Origin: Candidatus Latescibacterota bacterium
GTDB lineage: Bacteria > Krumholzibacteriota > Krumholzibacteriia > WVZY01
Reading direction: 5' to 3'
Length of the DNA: 44,356 bases
NCBI GenBank assembly: GCA_020352495.1
Contig: CP070677.1
Location: 716,301 to 760,656, forward strand
Shown: positions 25,603 to 33,193 of the stretch, in pieces
How the letters are laid out: the number at the start of each line of letters is the position of its first letter
Position numbering within the stretch: position 1 is the stretch's first letter
Notes under the pieces: generated by a model
Database searches by the model: none
What the model was told of the DNA's origin: nothing
Seen by the model: only the letters and a program-made list of their open reading frames with translations
Translations under genes and position numbers: made by a program

Positions 25603-26545
25603 TTCGGTGGCTGTCCCCGAGGTCGTTGCTCCCGAACAGGACACCGTAGTCCAACATGAACTGCTGATAACGCACGCCAAGCCCAACCGTCGCTCCCTGG
25701 GAATCATACCCTGACTTGAAGCCGGTCCGGAGAAACAACATCCGGGAGTAGACCCACTCGAGGCCAAAGTGCTCCTTGGAAATCTCGCCGAGAATATCAA
25801 CATTGGTGTCGTCGAAAGGATCGTCCACCGAGCTTGCGTCATTGGGGAATATGACGTCGAGTGTCACGAGCACATCACTCTTGAGCGAGGGGATATCTCG
25901 TTCGTAGCTCGCCCCAAGCTTGATCGTTCGCGGCAACGCGTATTCTTCCTCTTCGAATTTCATCGGCGGGCCCACGTTGGTGATCACCGCGGCGAATTTC
26001 ACGCCGGGTATCATACTCACGTGATACAGACCCGCGTCGAACGCGACTCCGGTCGCCGTCGTTTCATCGATCTTCTGGTAGACCGGTTTGACCGCAACTC
26101 CAACAGAGAGGTTCGGGATCACATACCGTGAAAAGGCCACGGTGAAGGCTACGTCGTATGCCGAAAACGTCCCCAATGGAATAGCCGACGGTATGTCCTC
26201 GTAACGGTCCATCTCGTCCATATAGAGACCGGTGAACCCGAGGCCAATTGTGCCGTACTCGGTTTCGTGGGTGAGCGCCAGCTGTTCCAAACGGAGGGAC
26301 TGGAAGTATTCGCTGTGCATGAACATGATTTCGGTGCCAAGCACGGCGCTCATGGCGCCGGGATTCCAGTACAGGGCGGAGGCGTCTTTGGCGACGGCGG
26401 TAAACGCTTCACCCATCCCCGTTGCCCTGCCCCCCATTCCCATACGGAGAAACAGAGCGCCGGCGTCTCCCGCGTCTCCGGCCTTTGAGTGTGTCGGGGT
26501 CAACAGAATCAGAAGCGCAAACATAAGGTGTGGGATTCTTCGCAT
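25580..26545 (-). CDS. PorV/PorQ-like outer-membrane protein (UPF0164-type)
   Basis: 321 residues: a signal peptide (about 1-23), then GDAGALFLRMGMGGRATGMGEAFTAVAKDASALYWNPGAMS, which is the PorV/PorQ family signature (FadL-like beta-barrel). It ends in a barrel-like SLSLRV. PorV proteins carry cargo in the type IX secretion system. The neighbouring upstream gene encodes a protein with a type IX-like tail, which supports a functional link. ATG 26545 has AAGGAGA 7 bases upstream; the GTG at 26563 overlapping the upstream stop is less likely. Confidence 0.85.
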   Translation of the reverse strand: MRRIPHLMFALLILLTPTHSKAGDAGDAGALFLRMGMGGRATGMGEAFTAVAKDASALYWNPGAMSAVLGTEIMFMHSEYFQSLRLEQLALTHETEYGTIGLGFTGLYMDEMDRYEDIPSAIPLGTFSAYDVAFTVAFSRYVIPNLSVGVAVKPVYQKIDETTATGVAFDAGLYHVSMIPGVKFAAVITNVGPPMKFEEEEYALPRTIKLGASYERDIPSLKSDVLVTLDVIFPNDASSVDDPFDDTNVDILGEISKEHFGLEWVYSRMLFLRTGFKSGYDSQGATVGLGVRYQQFMLDYGVLFGSNDLGDSHRISLSLRV

Positions 26546-26559
26546 CTTCGTTCTCCTTA

Positions 26560-29500
26560 TCACCTCAATATGGCGAACGTCTTGACAATGGAGTCGGATC
26601 CACCGGGCGAGTCCACGACGAGTCTCATCATGTAGATACCGCTTTTCAAATGACCCACGTCTATGACCTCGTCAAACGGCGTTTGGATGACATCTTCCGC
26701 GTTGCCCAAAACCTGTTCGAAGACCGCCCTTTGGCCTTCGAGATTGAATATCTCTACCTTGACGGATGCGCGCCGGTTGAGCAAAACCCGCGCGTGCACC
26801 TGGGCACCCTTGACGGGGTTCGGGTAAATGATGAACGAGCCGGGCTCGATGAGACTCCCCGTCGTCTCGAGCGGGTTGATTTCGGTGACCCTCCCCAACC
26901 GCAAGTTGTCGTGCTGGTACGCGGACCAGAAGACCTCGTCGTCCGCCGTTGACCCTGGGAGCGACTGGATGGAAAGGACCATCGCATCCGATGTGACAAT
27001 TGTATCAGAAACGGCATCGATCGTCGCGATCGAAGACACGTTTCCCAAAACCACCAGGCTCAGCTCCCCGTCTCCATCGAGGTCCGAGATCGTCGACGAA
27101 GCCGCCGACCCATCCGGGATAGGGTGACTGAAGTGGGAGAGCCGATTGCCACTGGCGTCGAACCCAAAAAGCGTCCCCTCGGCCGTTGGGCATACGATGT
27201 CCACACGGCCATCCCCATCGGCATCCATAATGAGCGGACTCACGAGTATGCGTTCGAAAGTGAGCGGCGGGAAATCCCCCAATTCGGTTTGCCGGGGCGG
27301 CTGTGGCCAGTTCGTATGGAGACGGGCGTTGTGTTCGTAAAGATAAAAATACTCATCATCCCAGAGCGCGATCTCGAGTGTGCCATTTCCATCGACATCT
27401 CCCAACGCCGGAGCCGATGGCCTCTCCGAGCGGAGCCCGACTATCCTCACCGATTCATCGGGGCTGTCGGGCGCGAACAAGAGGCTTCGATTGAGAACGA
27501 GGAGCCGATTGTCCGGCAACACGAGGACCACCTCGTCGAGACCGTTGTGATCGAGATCACCCACAACCGGAGGAGATGTCGGAGGGAATGATGCGCGGAG
27601 CGCACCCTGAGGCTTGACGGTCAGAGGTTCCGACGAGAACCCTGACGGCGTCCCCCGGTAGCGCACGGGGAAATTCGACAGCCCATACGTCGCACGGATG
27701 GTATCGACCCAGCTGACTACGACACTCTCGGTATTGTCTCCCTTGCCACCCACCGCTCCGAAGGCGAGCGGTGCGCAGTACTGCGCCTGGATCTTGGCCG
27801 GCCAGACGATTTGAAAACCAGCCCCGCTCGGTATGCTCTTCTCACCGGAGCCGTTGACAAAACCGACCTCGAGCGTGTCGGGATATCGCTCGACAATGAC
27901 GATCTCGTTTATCCCATCTTCGTTTATGTCGAGAAGCATCGGTGGCGCGGCCAGCGGCTCGCCGAAGTAGAGCACACCGGTTGTTCCCGGATCGCCATCG
28001 CCATCGACGACCTCACTTCCATCCCCCTTCCACGCGTACACGGCGCCGCCTTCGTCGGTGGCAATGATCTCGTCATCGCCCCCACCATCGATATCCCCAA
28101 ACGCCGGCGGGCCGACCCATCTCGCACCCGGGGCCGTAACATAAGGATCGATGGTTGCCGGATTCGCGTCCTGATCGAGGAACTCGGTTCCGTCGCTCTT
28201 GAACACGTATACATTTGCCGTGTCGGTAAGAACGACGATCTCGAGACCGCCCTGGCCATCGAGGTCGACCACCGAGGGAGGCTGAAAGATCCCGCTGGAC
28301 GCCCATCGCGTTCGTGTCTCTTCGTAGGGGCGTGAGACTTCGACCCTGCAGGTCATAACCGTCGCCGGGTTCGATATGTCGGTGATACGGATCCCAGTTG
28401 GGGCCCCCGAATGGGCGACGCTCGACGGTTTGGTACCGGGGCCAAATCTCGCGTTGTTTGATTCACGAAAACTGTCGAAGTGACTTCCCGTCGAGAACGG
28501 GCCCGATGTGGCGTCGAGATCCTGGATCCCATCGGCCTCTTCGAGATCGACCCCCTTCCGTGACACAAAATCGTTTGGGAGAAAACCTGTCGCGATCGTC
28601 TGACGAATGACGTTTTCGTCGACATGCCAGACATACACTCCCGATCCCGTGTGGGCAAAGAACCTCGGCGCCCCGCCAAAATCCGGATCGGGCAGGACGG
28701 CGAACGGGTTTGTCGTCCCGGTCAAAAAGAAGTCGAACTCCGCGCCCCCAAGTGAATCGGCGTTGTCTGGGAAAAAGTTGCTGTCGAGGTCGGTGAACGT
28801 GAAGAGACTGTCGAAGTTTGTATCATGGACACGGTTGACGACGAGAAAATACTCGTTCTCGCTAACGGGTATCTTGAGACACGCCGTGTCGCCCGGTGCC
28901 GGCGAGTTGATGTCCCGGAGACGATACAACCCGTCGTTTTTGACGATGAGCGGGTCGACCCACCCGGCTACCACGCGGTTGAACGCACACGGGAAACCGG
29001 GTACGAACCCCGGTCGCAACCTCAAGCCCGCGTCGATCACGACGTTGAAAAGCCCGGATGACATCAGGTCATAATCACCCACTCCCCGCGAGTCCGGAAC
29101 ACCATCCGGTGTGCTGTCGAAAAGCGGTAGGAGACCGAGACGACTCCCCATCTCGAAGGCCCAGATCCCCAGACTTCCAATGGTCACGCCGTCCTGGCTC
29201 GCGTCCTCGGGGAGGAGCATAAAGTTGCTGACAAAAAACGGCTCGCCGCCCAGGCTGTCGTTGGTGATCAGGCCAAAGACCATGCTATCTGGAAAGGCCC
29301 GGTTAATGTCGTCGCTCGCGTACAGGCTCGACCAGAGCTGCTCCCTCGAATCGTCGGCGATATCCGTCTCCTGCCCCGCCCCGGCATGGATCAGCATGAC
29401 CGTGTGGTAACGTGAGAAATCGACATCATCGTCGGCGGAGTCGATCACCGACGACATCATTTCGATTGCGCGGTCGTCTTGCAGCCTGTCGTCACCATAG

Positions 29501-29955
29501 TAGCCCATCGGCTCGGGCAGATTATAAATCTTGCCGGTCACATCCCACCTGACAGCCAGCCGGTCTCTGGACGCGCCTTTGAAATACTGATCGATGTGTT
29601 TCAATTGGTTGGCAAAGAACAGCGAATCGTGAACGGCCTCCCGGCGACTCCCCTCCTGTCCCCCCATAAGGCTGTCGGCGAATTGCACCTGGATTCCGAT
29701 CGCGGCAATCGTATCCTCAAGAGCGGGGCTCCCCGCCAGGAAGTTCCTAAGTGTATTTAGCTGGTAAGCGTTGAGTTTTTGCCCCCGGTATGCGGACGGC
29801 GCCATCGGAGAGGGCGCGAGATTTTTTGTCCTCTCCCCCGACGGGTCCGCCGGGACAAAACGCGGAGCCGGAGACTGGGCGAAAATCTCGTGGAATCCGA
29901 GGCAGGCGAGAACAACGATCGCGGCTGCTAAGACGAGGATACTGCTAAACTTCAC
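26560..29955 (-). CDS. Large secreted M6-like peptidase homologue with FG-GAP repeats and type IX-like C-terminal tail; zinc site lost
   Basis: 1131 residues. Signal peptide (1-26), then an M6 (immune inhibitor A-like) peptidase fold at about 80-545. Flanking landmarks fit (GVGDYDLMSSGLFN; GWVDPL; GSGVYVWHVDENVI; VDLEEADGIQDLD), but the expected HEFGHLLGL.DLYD is here F267-E-M-G-S271-R-L-G...D280, so both zinc histidines are gone. Next come FG-GAP/beta-propeller-like repeats (about 555-1010, DLDGQGGLEIVVL; DIDGGGDDEIIA; DVDGNGTLEIAL; DLDGDGELSLVVL), and a C-terminal domain (SFIIYPNPV... GIYMMRLVVDS...KTFAILR) typical of type IX sorting tails. It is probably a non-catalytic exported binding or surface protein. 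Start GTG 29955 has only a weak ribosome-binding site. Confidence 0.85.
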   Translation of the reverse strand: MKFSSILVLAAAIVVLACLGFHEIFAQSPAPRFVPADPSGERTKNLAPSPMAPSAYRGQKLNAYQLNTLRNFLAGSPALEDTIAAIGIQVQFADSLMGGQEGSRREAVHDSLFFANQLKHIDQYFKGASRDRLAVRWDVTGKIYNLPEPMGYYGDDRLQDDRAIEMMSSVIDSADDDVDFSRYHTVMLIHAGAGQETDIADDSREQLWSSLYASDDINRAFPDSMVFGLITNDSLGGEPFFVSNFMLLPEDASQDGVTIGSLGIWAFEMGSRLGLLPLFDSTPDGVPDSRGVGDYDLMSSGLFNVVIDAGLRLRPGFVPGFPCAFNRVVAGWVDPLIVKNDGLYRLRDINSPAPGDTACLKIPVSENEYFLVVNRVHDTNFDSLFTFTDLDSNFFPDNADSLGGAEFDFFLTGTTNPFAVLPDPDFGGAPRFFAHTGSGVYVWHVDENVIRQTIATGFLPNDFVSRKGVDLEEADGIQDLDATSGPFSTGSHFDSFRESNNARFGPGTKPSSVAHSGAPTGIRITDISNPATVMTCRVEVSRPYEETRTRWASSGIFQPPSVVDLDGQGGLEIVVLTDTANVYVFKSDGTEFLDQDANPATIDPYVTAPGARWVGPPAFGDIDGGGDDEIIATDEGGAVYAWKGDGSEVVDGDGDPGTTGVLYFGEPLAAPPMLLDINEDGINEIVIVERYPDTLEVGFVNGSGEKSIPSGAGFQIVWPAKIQAQYCAPLAFGAVGGKGDNTESVVVSWVDTIRATYGLSNFPVRYRGTPSGFSSEPLTVKPQGALRASFPPTSPPVVGDLDHNGLDEVVLVLPDNRLLVLNRSLLFAPDSPDESVRIVGLRSERPSAPALGDVDGNGTLEIALWDDEYFYLYEHNARLHTNWPQPPRQTELGDFPPLTFERILVSPLIMDADGDGRVDIVCPTAEGTLFGFDASGNRLSHFSHPIPDGSAASSTISDLDGDGELSLVVLGNVSSIATIDAVSDTIVTSDAMVLSIQSLPGSTADDEVFWSAYQHDNLRLGRVTEINPLETTGSLIEPGSFIIYPNPVKGAQVHARVLLNRRASVKVEIFNLEGQRAVFEQVLGNAEDVIQTPFDEVIDVGHLKSGIYMMRLVVDSPGGSDSIVKTFAILR

Positions 29956-30189
29956 TTAGGCTTCTTTCTGGTCAGTAACGAGCGATTACTCTATCATAGG
30001 GACGCGTTTTGTGGCAATAGCAAAGGGGAGTCAGCCTCGGTAATTGCCGCCCCTGATCGACACTTACCTTAACTCAACTCCCCCTTACCTGGTCGGCTTT
30101 CAAACCAGCCTGCTTCTTACGCTCCTTGCGAACGAGCGTTTACTACCAGCCAACCAAATCCCTCAGCAACGATGGGGAGAATTGCCATG

Positions 30190-31536
30190 TTAATTGGCGC
30201 GCTTCGCACGTTTACCTGCCTTTACTTGACGTCCTGCCCGGGAATTGCTCTGCGCGACTTTTTTGTGCGACTTTTTGCTCACACGTTGATCTTTTGCCGT
30301 GCCGGCCTTTTTCGCACTGACCTTTTTCGAACCCGAGCGATTCACTCTATTGTTTTGCTTGAGCTTTTCACGCATTTTGGTGTAGTCGTTCTTGCTTTTG
30401 ACAAAGGTGTTTCTCGTTGACCGCACCACTCGCTCCTGACCGCCCGTCTTACTCGAGGTGGATTTGGATTTGACCGTGCTTCTCCTCGTTGGTGACTTCG
30501 GCGCCACGGTGCGCGTGTTCTTTATTGCCTTCGAATTGTTGACGCGGTTCGAGTTTTCGATCCGTCTTGCCGTCCGCTTGGCGATCGATGTCTTGTTTTT
30601 GTTGGTCCTTTCGCTCACCGTCCGAAGCTCGGAGGATTTCACGACCCGTTTGGTCTTCCGATCGATGTCAGGATCGCGAAGATGCTTGGTCCCGGTCACC
30701 TGCCGGATATCCCGCATGTCCTTCGCAGCGGTGCGGTTGATCTTCGCATACCGCGTGAGCTCGTTCCGAATCTCGCGTTTCGGGTGGATCACCCGGTAGG
30801 GATCCTTCGCGTGGACCCGGTACTGTCGGTGTGCGGCACAGTGTCCGCGACAGTACGACCGCGTGCCGTAGTAGTCGTGCCATCCGACACAGAGATAGCT
30901 TGGATAACGCACGTACTCTCTGACGTAGAATCGCGCGTAGCTCACCGCGACCAGACTCCGACGACACCCCGCCGGTAGAATCGAGAAATAGAACAGCCTG
31001 GAGGCAATGAACGGATCGCCGTAGATCCGAAATCCAATCTGCGGTCCGAAAATCCCAACGCCGTAGTGAGCGAAACTAAACGGCACCGGGCTCATGACGG
31101 CAAAAGCGAAGGCGACTCCTCTGCCAAAATACGGATCATAAAATCCGAAGTCTCGCAGGCGGTACCGGTACACCCGGCCGCCGATGAGGTAGGCGTCATC
31201 GAACGGCGAGAGCGGGTGGATCACGTGTATATAGCCCTCGGTATCGATCACATAGACCGTCGTGTAACAGCTGCGGGACGCCCTGACATACAAGACGACA
31301 TCATCGGCAGACGGATATACGTCGTACGCATAATCGCCATCGTAGTAGTAATCGTCATCGTAGTAGTAGCCCTCGTCGTCATAACCTCGACCCAACCTCA
31401 CACTGACATCCGCCGATCCGGACGAGTACGCCACTCCGACGTGAACACCGGCGCTCGAGGATCCCACCCACACCGCAGCAAGCATGACTGTCCCCACGAT
31501 CAGCGCCAAAAGCATCCTATTAACGGTTGTTTTCAT
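30190..31536 (-). CDS. Secreted DUF4384-like protein with Tyr/Asp-rich and Lys/Arg-rich segments
   Basis: 448 residues. Signal peptide (about 1-29, ending SSSAG), a Tyr/Asp tract (51-74, six-residue repeats of YYYDD type), a DUF4384-like domain (about 80-175, VYVIDTEGYIHVIHPLSPFDDAYLIGG), a cysteine-containing part (C191, C216, C229, C233) and a very basic, low-complexity tail (about 240-448, many K/R/S/T). The acidic and basic parts suggest binding to polyanions, mineral or envelope. ATG 31536 overlaps the FN3 lipoprotein stop (ATGA) and has GGAGG 7 bases upstream, so the two are one operon. A weak hairpin (ACGCTC/GAGCGT, near 30120-30140) follows the stop but has no U-tract. Confidence 0.8.
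   Translation of the reverse strand: MKTTVNRMLLALIVGTVMLAAVWVGSSSAGVHVGVAYSSGSADVSVRLGRGYDDEGYYYDDDYYYDGDYAYDVYPSADDVVLYVRASRSCYTTVYVIDTEGYIHVIHPLSPFDDAYLIGGRVYRYRLRDFGFYDPYFGRGVAFAFAVMSPVPFSFAHYGVGIFGPQIGFRIYGDPFIASRLFYFSILPAGCRRSLVAVSYARFYVREYVRYPSYLCVGWHDYYGTRSYCRGHCAAHRQYRVHAKDPYRVIHPKREIRNELTRYAKINRTAAKDMRDIRQVTGTKHLRDPDIDRKTKRVVKSSELRTVSERTNKNKTSIAKRTARRIENSNRVNNSKAIKNTRTVAPKSPTRRSTVKSKSTSSKTGGQERVVRSTRNTFVKSKNDYTKMREKLKQNNRVNRSGSKKVSAKKAGTAKDQRVSKKSHKKVAQSNSRAGRQVKAGKRAKRAN
31338..31368 (-). repeat. 18-base in-frame repeat coding the Tyr/Asp tract
   Basis: CATCGTAGTAGTA (plus strand) occurs at 31338-31350 and again at 31356-31368, a period of 18 bases or six codons. It codes YYYDDD/YYYDGD and is a likely site of repeat-number change. 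Confidence 0.6.
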
Positions 31537-32390
31537 CGTGCACCTCCTACTCCAGGGGCCAGCTCTGGGTTACCTTCGGCTTCTTGATACGCCCAATCGA
31601 GGACAACCAAATCGTTCGAAACCGATACCACGAAAACCTTCGCGTACTGGTAGAACTGGCCGTCTTCGATCTGAACGACGTAGCTGTGACCCGGTATCAA
31701 CTCAACCTGTTTGGAGGGAGACCAACCGTCAAAGATATCTGGGGCCCAGTCGACAAAATCGAGATCGACGAAGCCATAGTCCTGGACATCTACTCCGGCC
31801 CCGATTGAAGACCCTTTGCCAAACAGCGTGGCGACGCTGTTGGGGGAGCCGAAGTAGACATCCGTGGTGCTGAGACTCCGATGCTGGCGGCTAAACTCCG
31901 AGAAGTCATAGCCGCTCTCGGCTTCGTTTTGCCCGAAGTCGTGGAGAATCAACCCCGTGCCAGCCGGCCGCGGGGTGTCAAAAACAATGTCTTCACTGAA
32001 TGGACCTTCGTTTCCGGCCTGATCGTAGGCGCGAATGAAGTAAAAGTAGGTAACACCGTTCTCAACATCGGCATCGCGGTAGTCCGTTCTGTGGCGTCCC
32101 AACGAGACGATGTACTCCAATGGTCCATCCACATCGTCACTCCAGAAGAGATCGTACCCGGCGAGGTCGGGTTCAGGGTTCGGATTCCAGTAGAGGTCCA
32201 CGTAACCGTCACCCGTAACGCTGAAAAACCCGTCCGGTGCGCTCGGGGGAGAATCGATGATCACAGGATCTTGGCAGTCGTCGCAGCAACCGGCCAATAG
32301 GATCGGCATTGCCACCAAGAACACGCCGGCGAGCGCGACCCCAAAGATCTCCGCCATTTGTTTCTTGCTTATGCTCAGTTTGTTTCTCAT
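31533..32390 (-). CDS. Lipoprotein with fibronectin type III domain
   Basis: 285 residues. Lipoprotein signal to C35 (LLAGC) followed by CDDC, then one FN3 domain (about 46-130, APDGFFSVTGDGYVDLYWNPNPEPDLAGYDLFWS...TYFYFIRAYDQAGNEGPFSE), and a C-terminal part I do not recognise (ending in QVELIPGHSYVVQIEDGQFYQYAKVFVVS). ATG 32390 has GGAG 6 bases upstream. A perfect sigma-54 promoter (32408-32422) lies just before it, and a sigma-70-like one farther up. First gene of the DUF4384-like operon. Confidence 0.85.
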   Translation of the reverse strand: MRNKLSISKKQMAEIFGVALAGVFLVAMPILLAGCCDDCQDPVIIDSPPSAPDGFFSVTGDGYVDLYWNPNPEPDLAGYDLFWSDDVDGPLEYIVSLGRHRTDYRDADVENGVTYFYFIRAYDQAGNEGPFSEDIVFDTPRPAGTGLILHDFGQNEAESGYDFSEFSRQHRSLSTTDVYFGSPNSVATLFGKGSSIGAGVDVQDYGFVDLDFVDWAPDIFDGWSPSKQVELIPGHSYVVQIEDGQFYQYAKVFVVSVSNDLVVLDWAYQEAEGNPELAPGVGGAR

Positions 32391-32407
32391 CACGCTCTCC
32401 CTATACC

Positions 32408-32422
32408 GCAATGAGCGTGCCA
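32408..32422 (-). promoter_or_regulatory. Sigma-54 (-24/-12) promoter of the FN3/DUF4384 operon
   Basis: TGGCACGCTCATTGC on the minus strand matches the sigma-54 core TGGCAC-N5-TTGC at every invariant base, with correct spacing. The expected start is near 32396, only six bases before the ATG at 32390, so the leader would be almost absent and would cut into the ribosome-binding site. This is an oddity that weakens the call. Two sigma-54 activators lie nearby (33189-36248 and 36729-38117). Confidence 0.65.
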
Positions 32423-32452
32423 CGGACCTACCGAACAACAAGCAAGGCCACA

Positions 32453-32480
32453 GATATACAGTTATTTGGTTTTATCACAA
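32453..32480 (-). promoter_or_regulatory. Sigma-70-like promoter above the sigma-54 site
   Basis: TTGTGA (32475-32480), 16 bases, TATATC (32453-32458) on the minus strand. It would start near 32446 and produce a normal leader with the GGAG site. If real, the FN3 operon has two promoters. Confidence 0.35.
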
Positions 32481-32570
32481 CAGATTACACGAACTTGACG
32501 CCACGGATATCCTGGGGAAAATGGCCAAAAACGCGATCTGGAGACCGCACAGAGCGTGTTCTTACATCGA

Positions 32571-32596
32571 CATGTGTCCTGAATTGAGGACAGATG
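32571..32596. promoter_or_regulatory. Dyad, candidate enhancer (activator-binding) site
   Basis: TGTCCT and AGGACA (32575-32592) form a perfect 6-bp dyad around a 6-base spacer. One mismatched base outside, CAT and ATG extend it to 9 of 10 matching bases per arm. Its centre is about 175 bases above the -12 element, the typical distance for sigma-54 enhancers. Confidence 0.5.
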
Positions 32597-32695
32597 ATCG
32601 TTGGTCCAGGGGCGACGGTGCGGGCGGGTCGAAGGGTGACGGCTCGGGCCGTTTGACAACCATACGGGCGGATCAGGATGCCGATAGAACCAGAA

Positions 32696-32819
32696 TGTTA
32701 AAAGCTGACGTTCACGAACTCCAGGAGTTAATGTTCGAGACCCCACCTCTCGAAATTAACGGACTCCGCATAGCTGGCAGCTGTGCCTCTGGAGTAACCG
32801 TGAACGTCAGCTTTTGGCA
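32696..32819 (+). ncRNA. Candidate Y-shaped structured RNA or inverted-repeat element
   Basis: A 17-bp perfect outer stem (AAAAGCTGACGTTCACG at 32700-32716, complement 32799-32815) extends to 21 bp on the plus strand with two G-U pairs, a G-C and a U-A. It is followed by a 7-bp stem (718-724 with 789-795), then two inner hairpins: 13 bp with one bulge (32727-32760) and 8 bp with one G-U (32768-32786). The G-U pairs exist only if the plus strand is the RNA. No promoter or known family is recognised; a small mobile DNA element is the alternative. Confidence 0.5.
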
Positions 32820-32840
32820 ACCTTACGGTCGCAATGCTCT

Positions 32841-32865
32841 GGAGAAAGTTTGTTGACTATTCTCC
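32841..32865. other. Hairpin GGAGAA/TTCTCC
   Basis: A 6-bp perfect stem with a 13-base loop, 20 bases beyond the Y-shaped element. Weak alone; noted as part of the repeat cluster. Confidence 0.3.
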
Positions 32866-32883
32866 GCTCCGAATCCAGGACAT

Positions 32884-32914
32884 GGATTCTTGGGGATCGA
32901 GTCCCCAAGAATCC
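32884..32914. other. 13-bp perfect hairpin
   Basis: GGATTCTTGGGGA and TCCCCAAGAATCC flank a 5-base loop. A copy of GAATCC at 32871-32876 could compete for the left arm, as in an attenuator. Only TTTCCCCC follows on the plus strand, so it is not a classical terminator. Confidence 0.5.
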
Positions 32915-32929
32915 TTTCCCCCACCAGTT

Positions 32930-32998
32930 GGAAGTTCCTTACGCACGGGATGACTTCCGCGCGTTATTCGGGCAAGACCCGTGCCACACGGAACTTTT
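32930..32998 (+). other. Two-step hairpin ending in TTTT
   Basis: GTTCC (32934-32938) pairs with GGAAC (32990-32994), and inside it GCACGGG (32943-32949) with CCCGTGC (32978-32984). Four Ts follow on the plus strand, so it could end a plus-strand RNA that includes the Y-shaped element. Confidence 0.35.
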
Positions 32999-33165
32999 CG
33001 ATCCCAAATGGGAACTATCAAACCCGTTGAGAAACAATTAGATACGTCGCTTCCCAAATTCCTACACGGCTGAAAAACGCGCCAAAATGTGCAGTCTATT
33101 AAACTTGGGGAGCCCGTGTTGTTGACAAGAAGTGGAACGGCATAACGGACAATAAGATAGTGGGG

Positions 33166-33193
33166 ATTAAAAGTCGTTATAAAGACTTTTAAT
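33166..33193 (-). terminator. Hairpin overlapping the activator gene stop
   Basis: ATTAAAAGTC and GACTTTTAAT form a 10-bp perfect but AT-rich stem with an 8-base loop. It overlaps the stop codon of the TPR activator. No U-tract follows on the minus strand, so termination would be weak. Confidence 0.4.

Larger units (their letters stand above)
32442..33188. other. 747-base non-coding region rich in inverted repeats
   Basis: No gene is supported here on either strand. It contains a sigma-70-like promoter, an enhancer-like dyad, a Y-shaped inverted-repeat structure, three further hairpins and a stop-overlapping hairpin of the activator gene, listed separately. Short open frames through it show no recognisable domains. 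The density of repeats far exceeds that of other intergenic regions in the window. Confidence 0.7.

Noticed and set aside
32696-32819. Integron attC site
   Set aside because: The outer arms do not fit the RYYYAAC and GTTRRRY core sites, and the inner GTTAA/TTAAC order is reversed. No integrase is nearby.
32884-32914. tRNA acceptor/T-arm minihelix or tmRNA part
   Set aside because: The 12-bp stem and 7-base loop match a T-arm by length, but the loop begins ATCGAGT rather than TTC and no CCA or tRNA body follows. Simple hairpin preferred.
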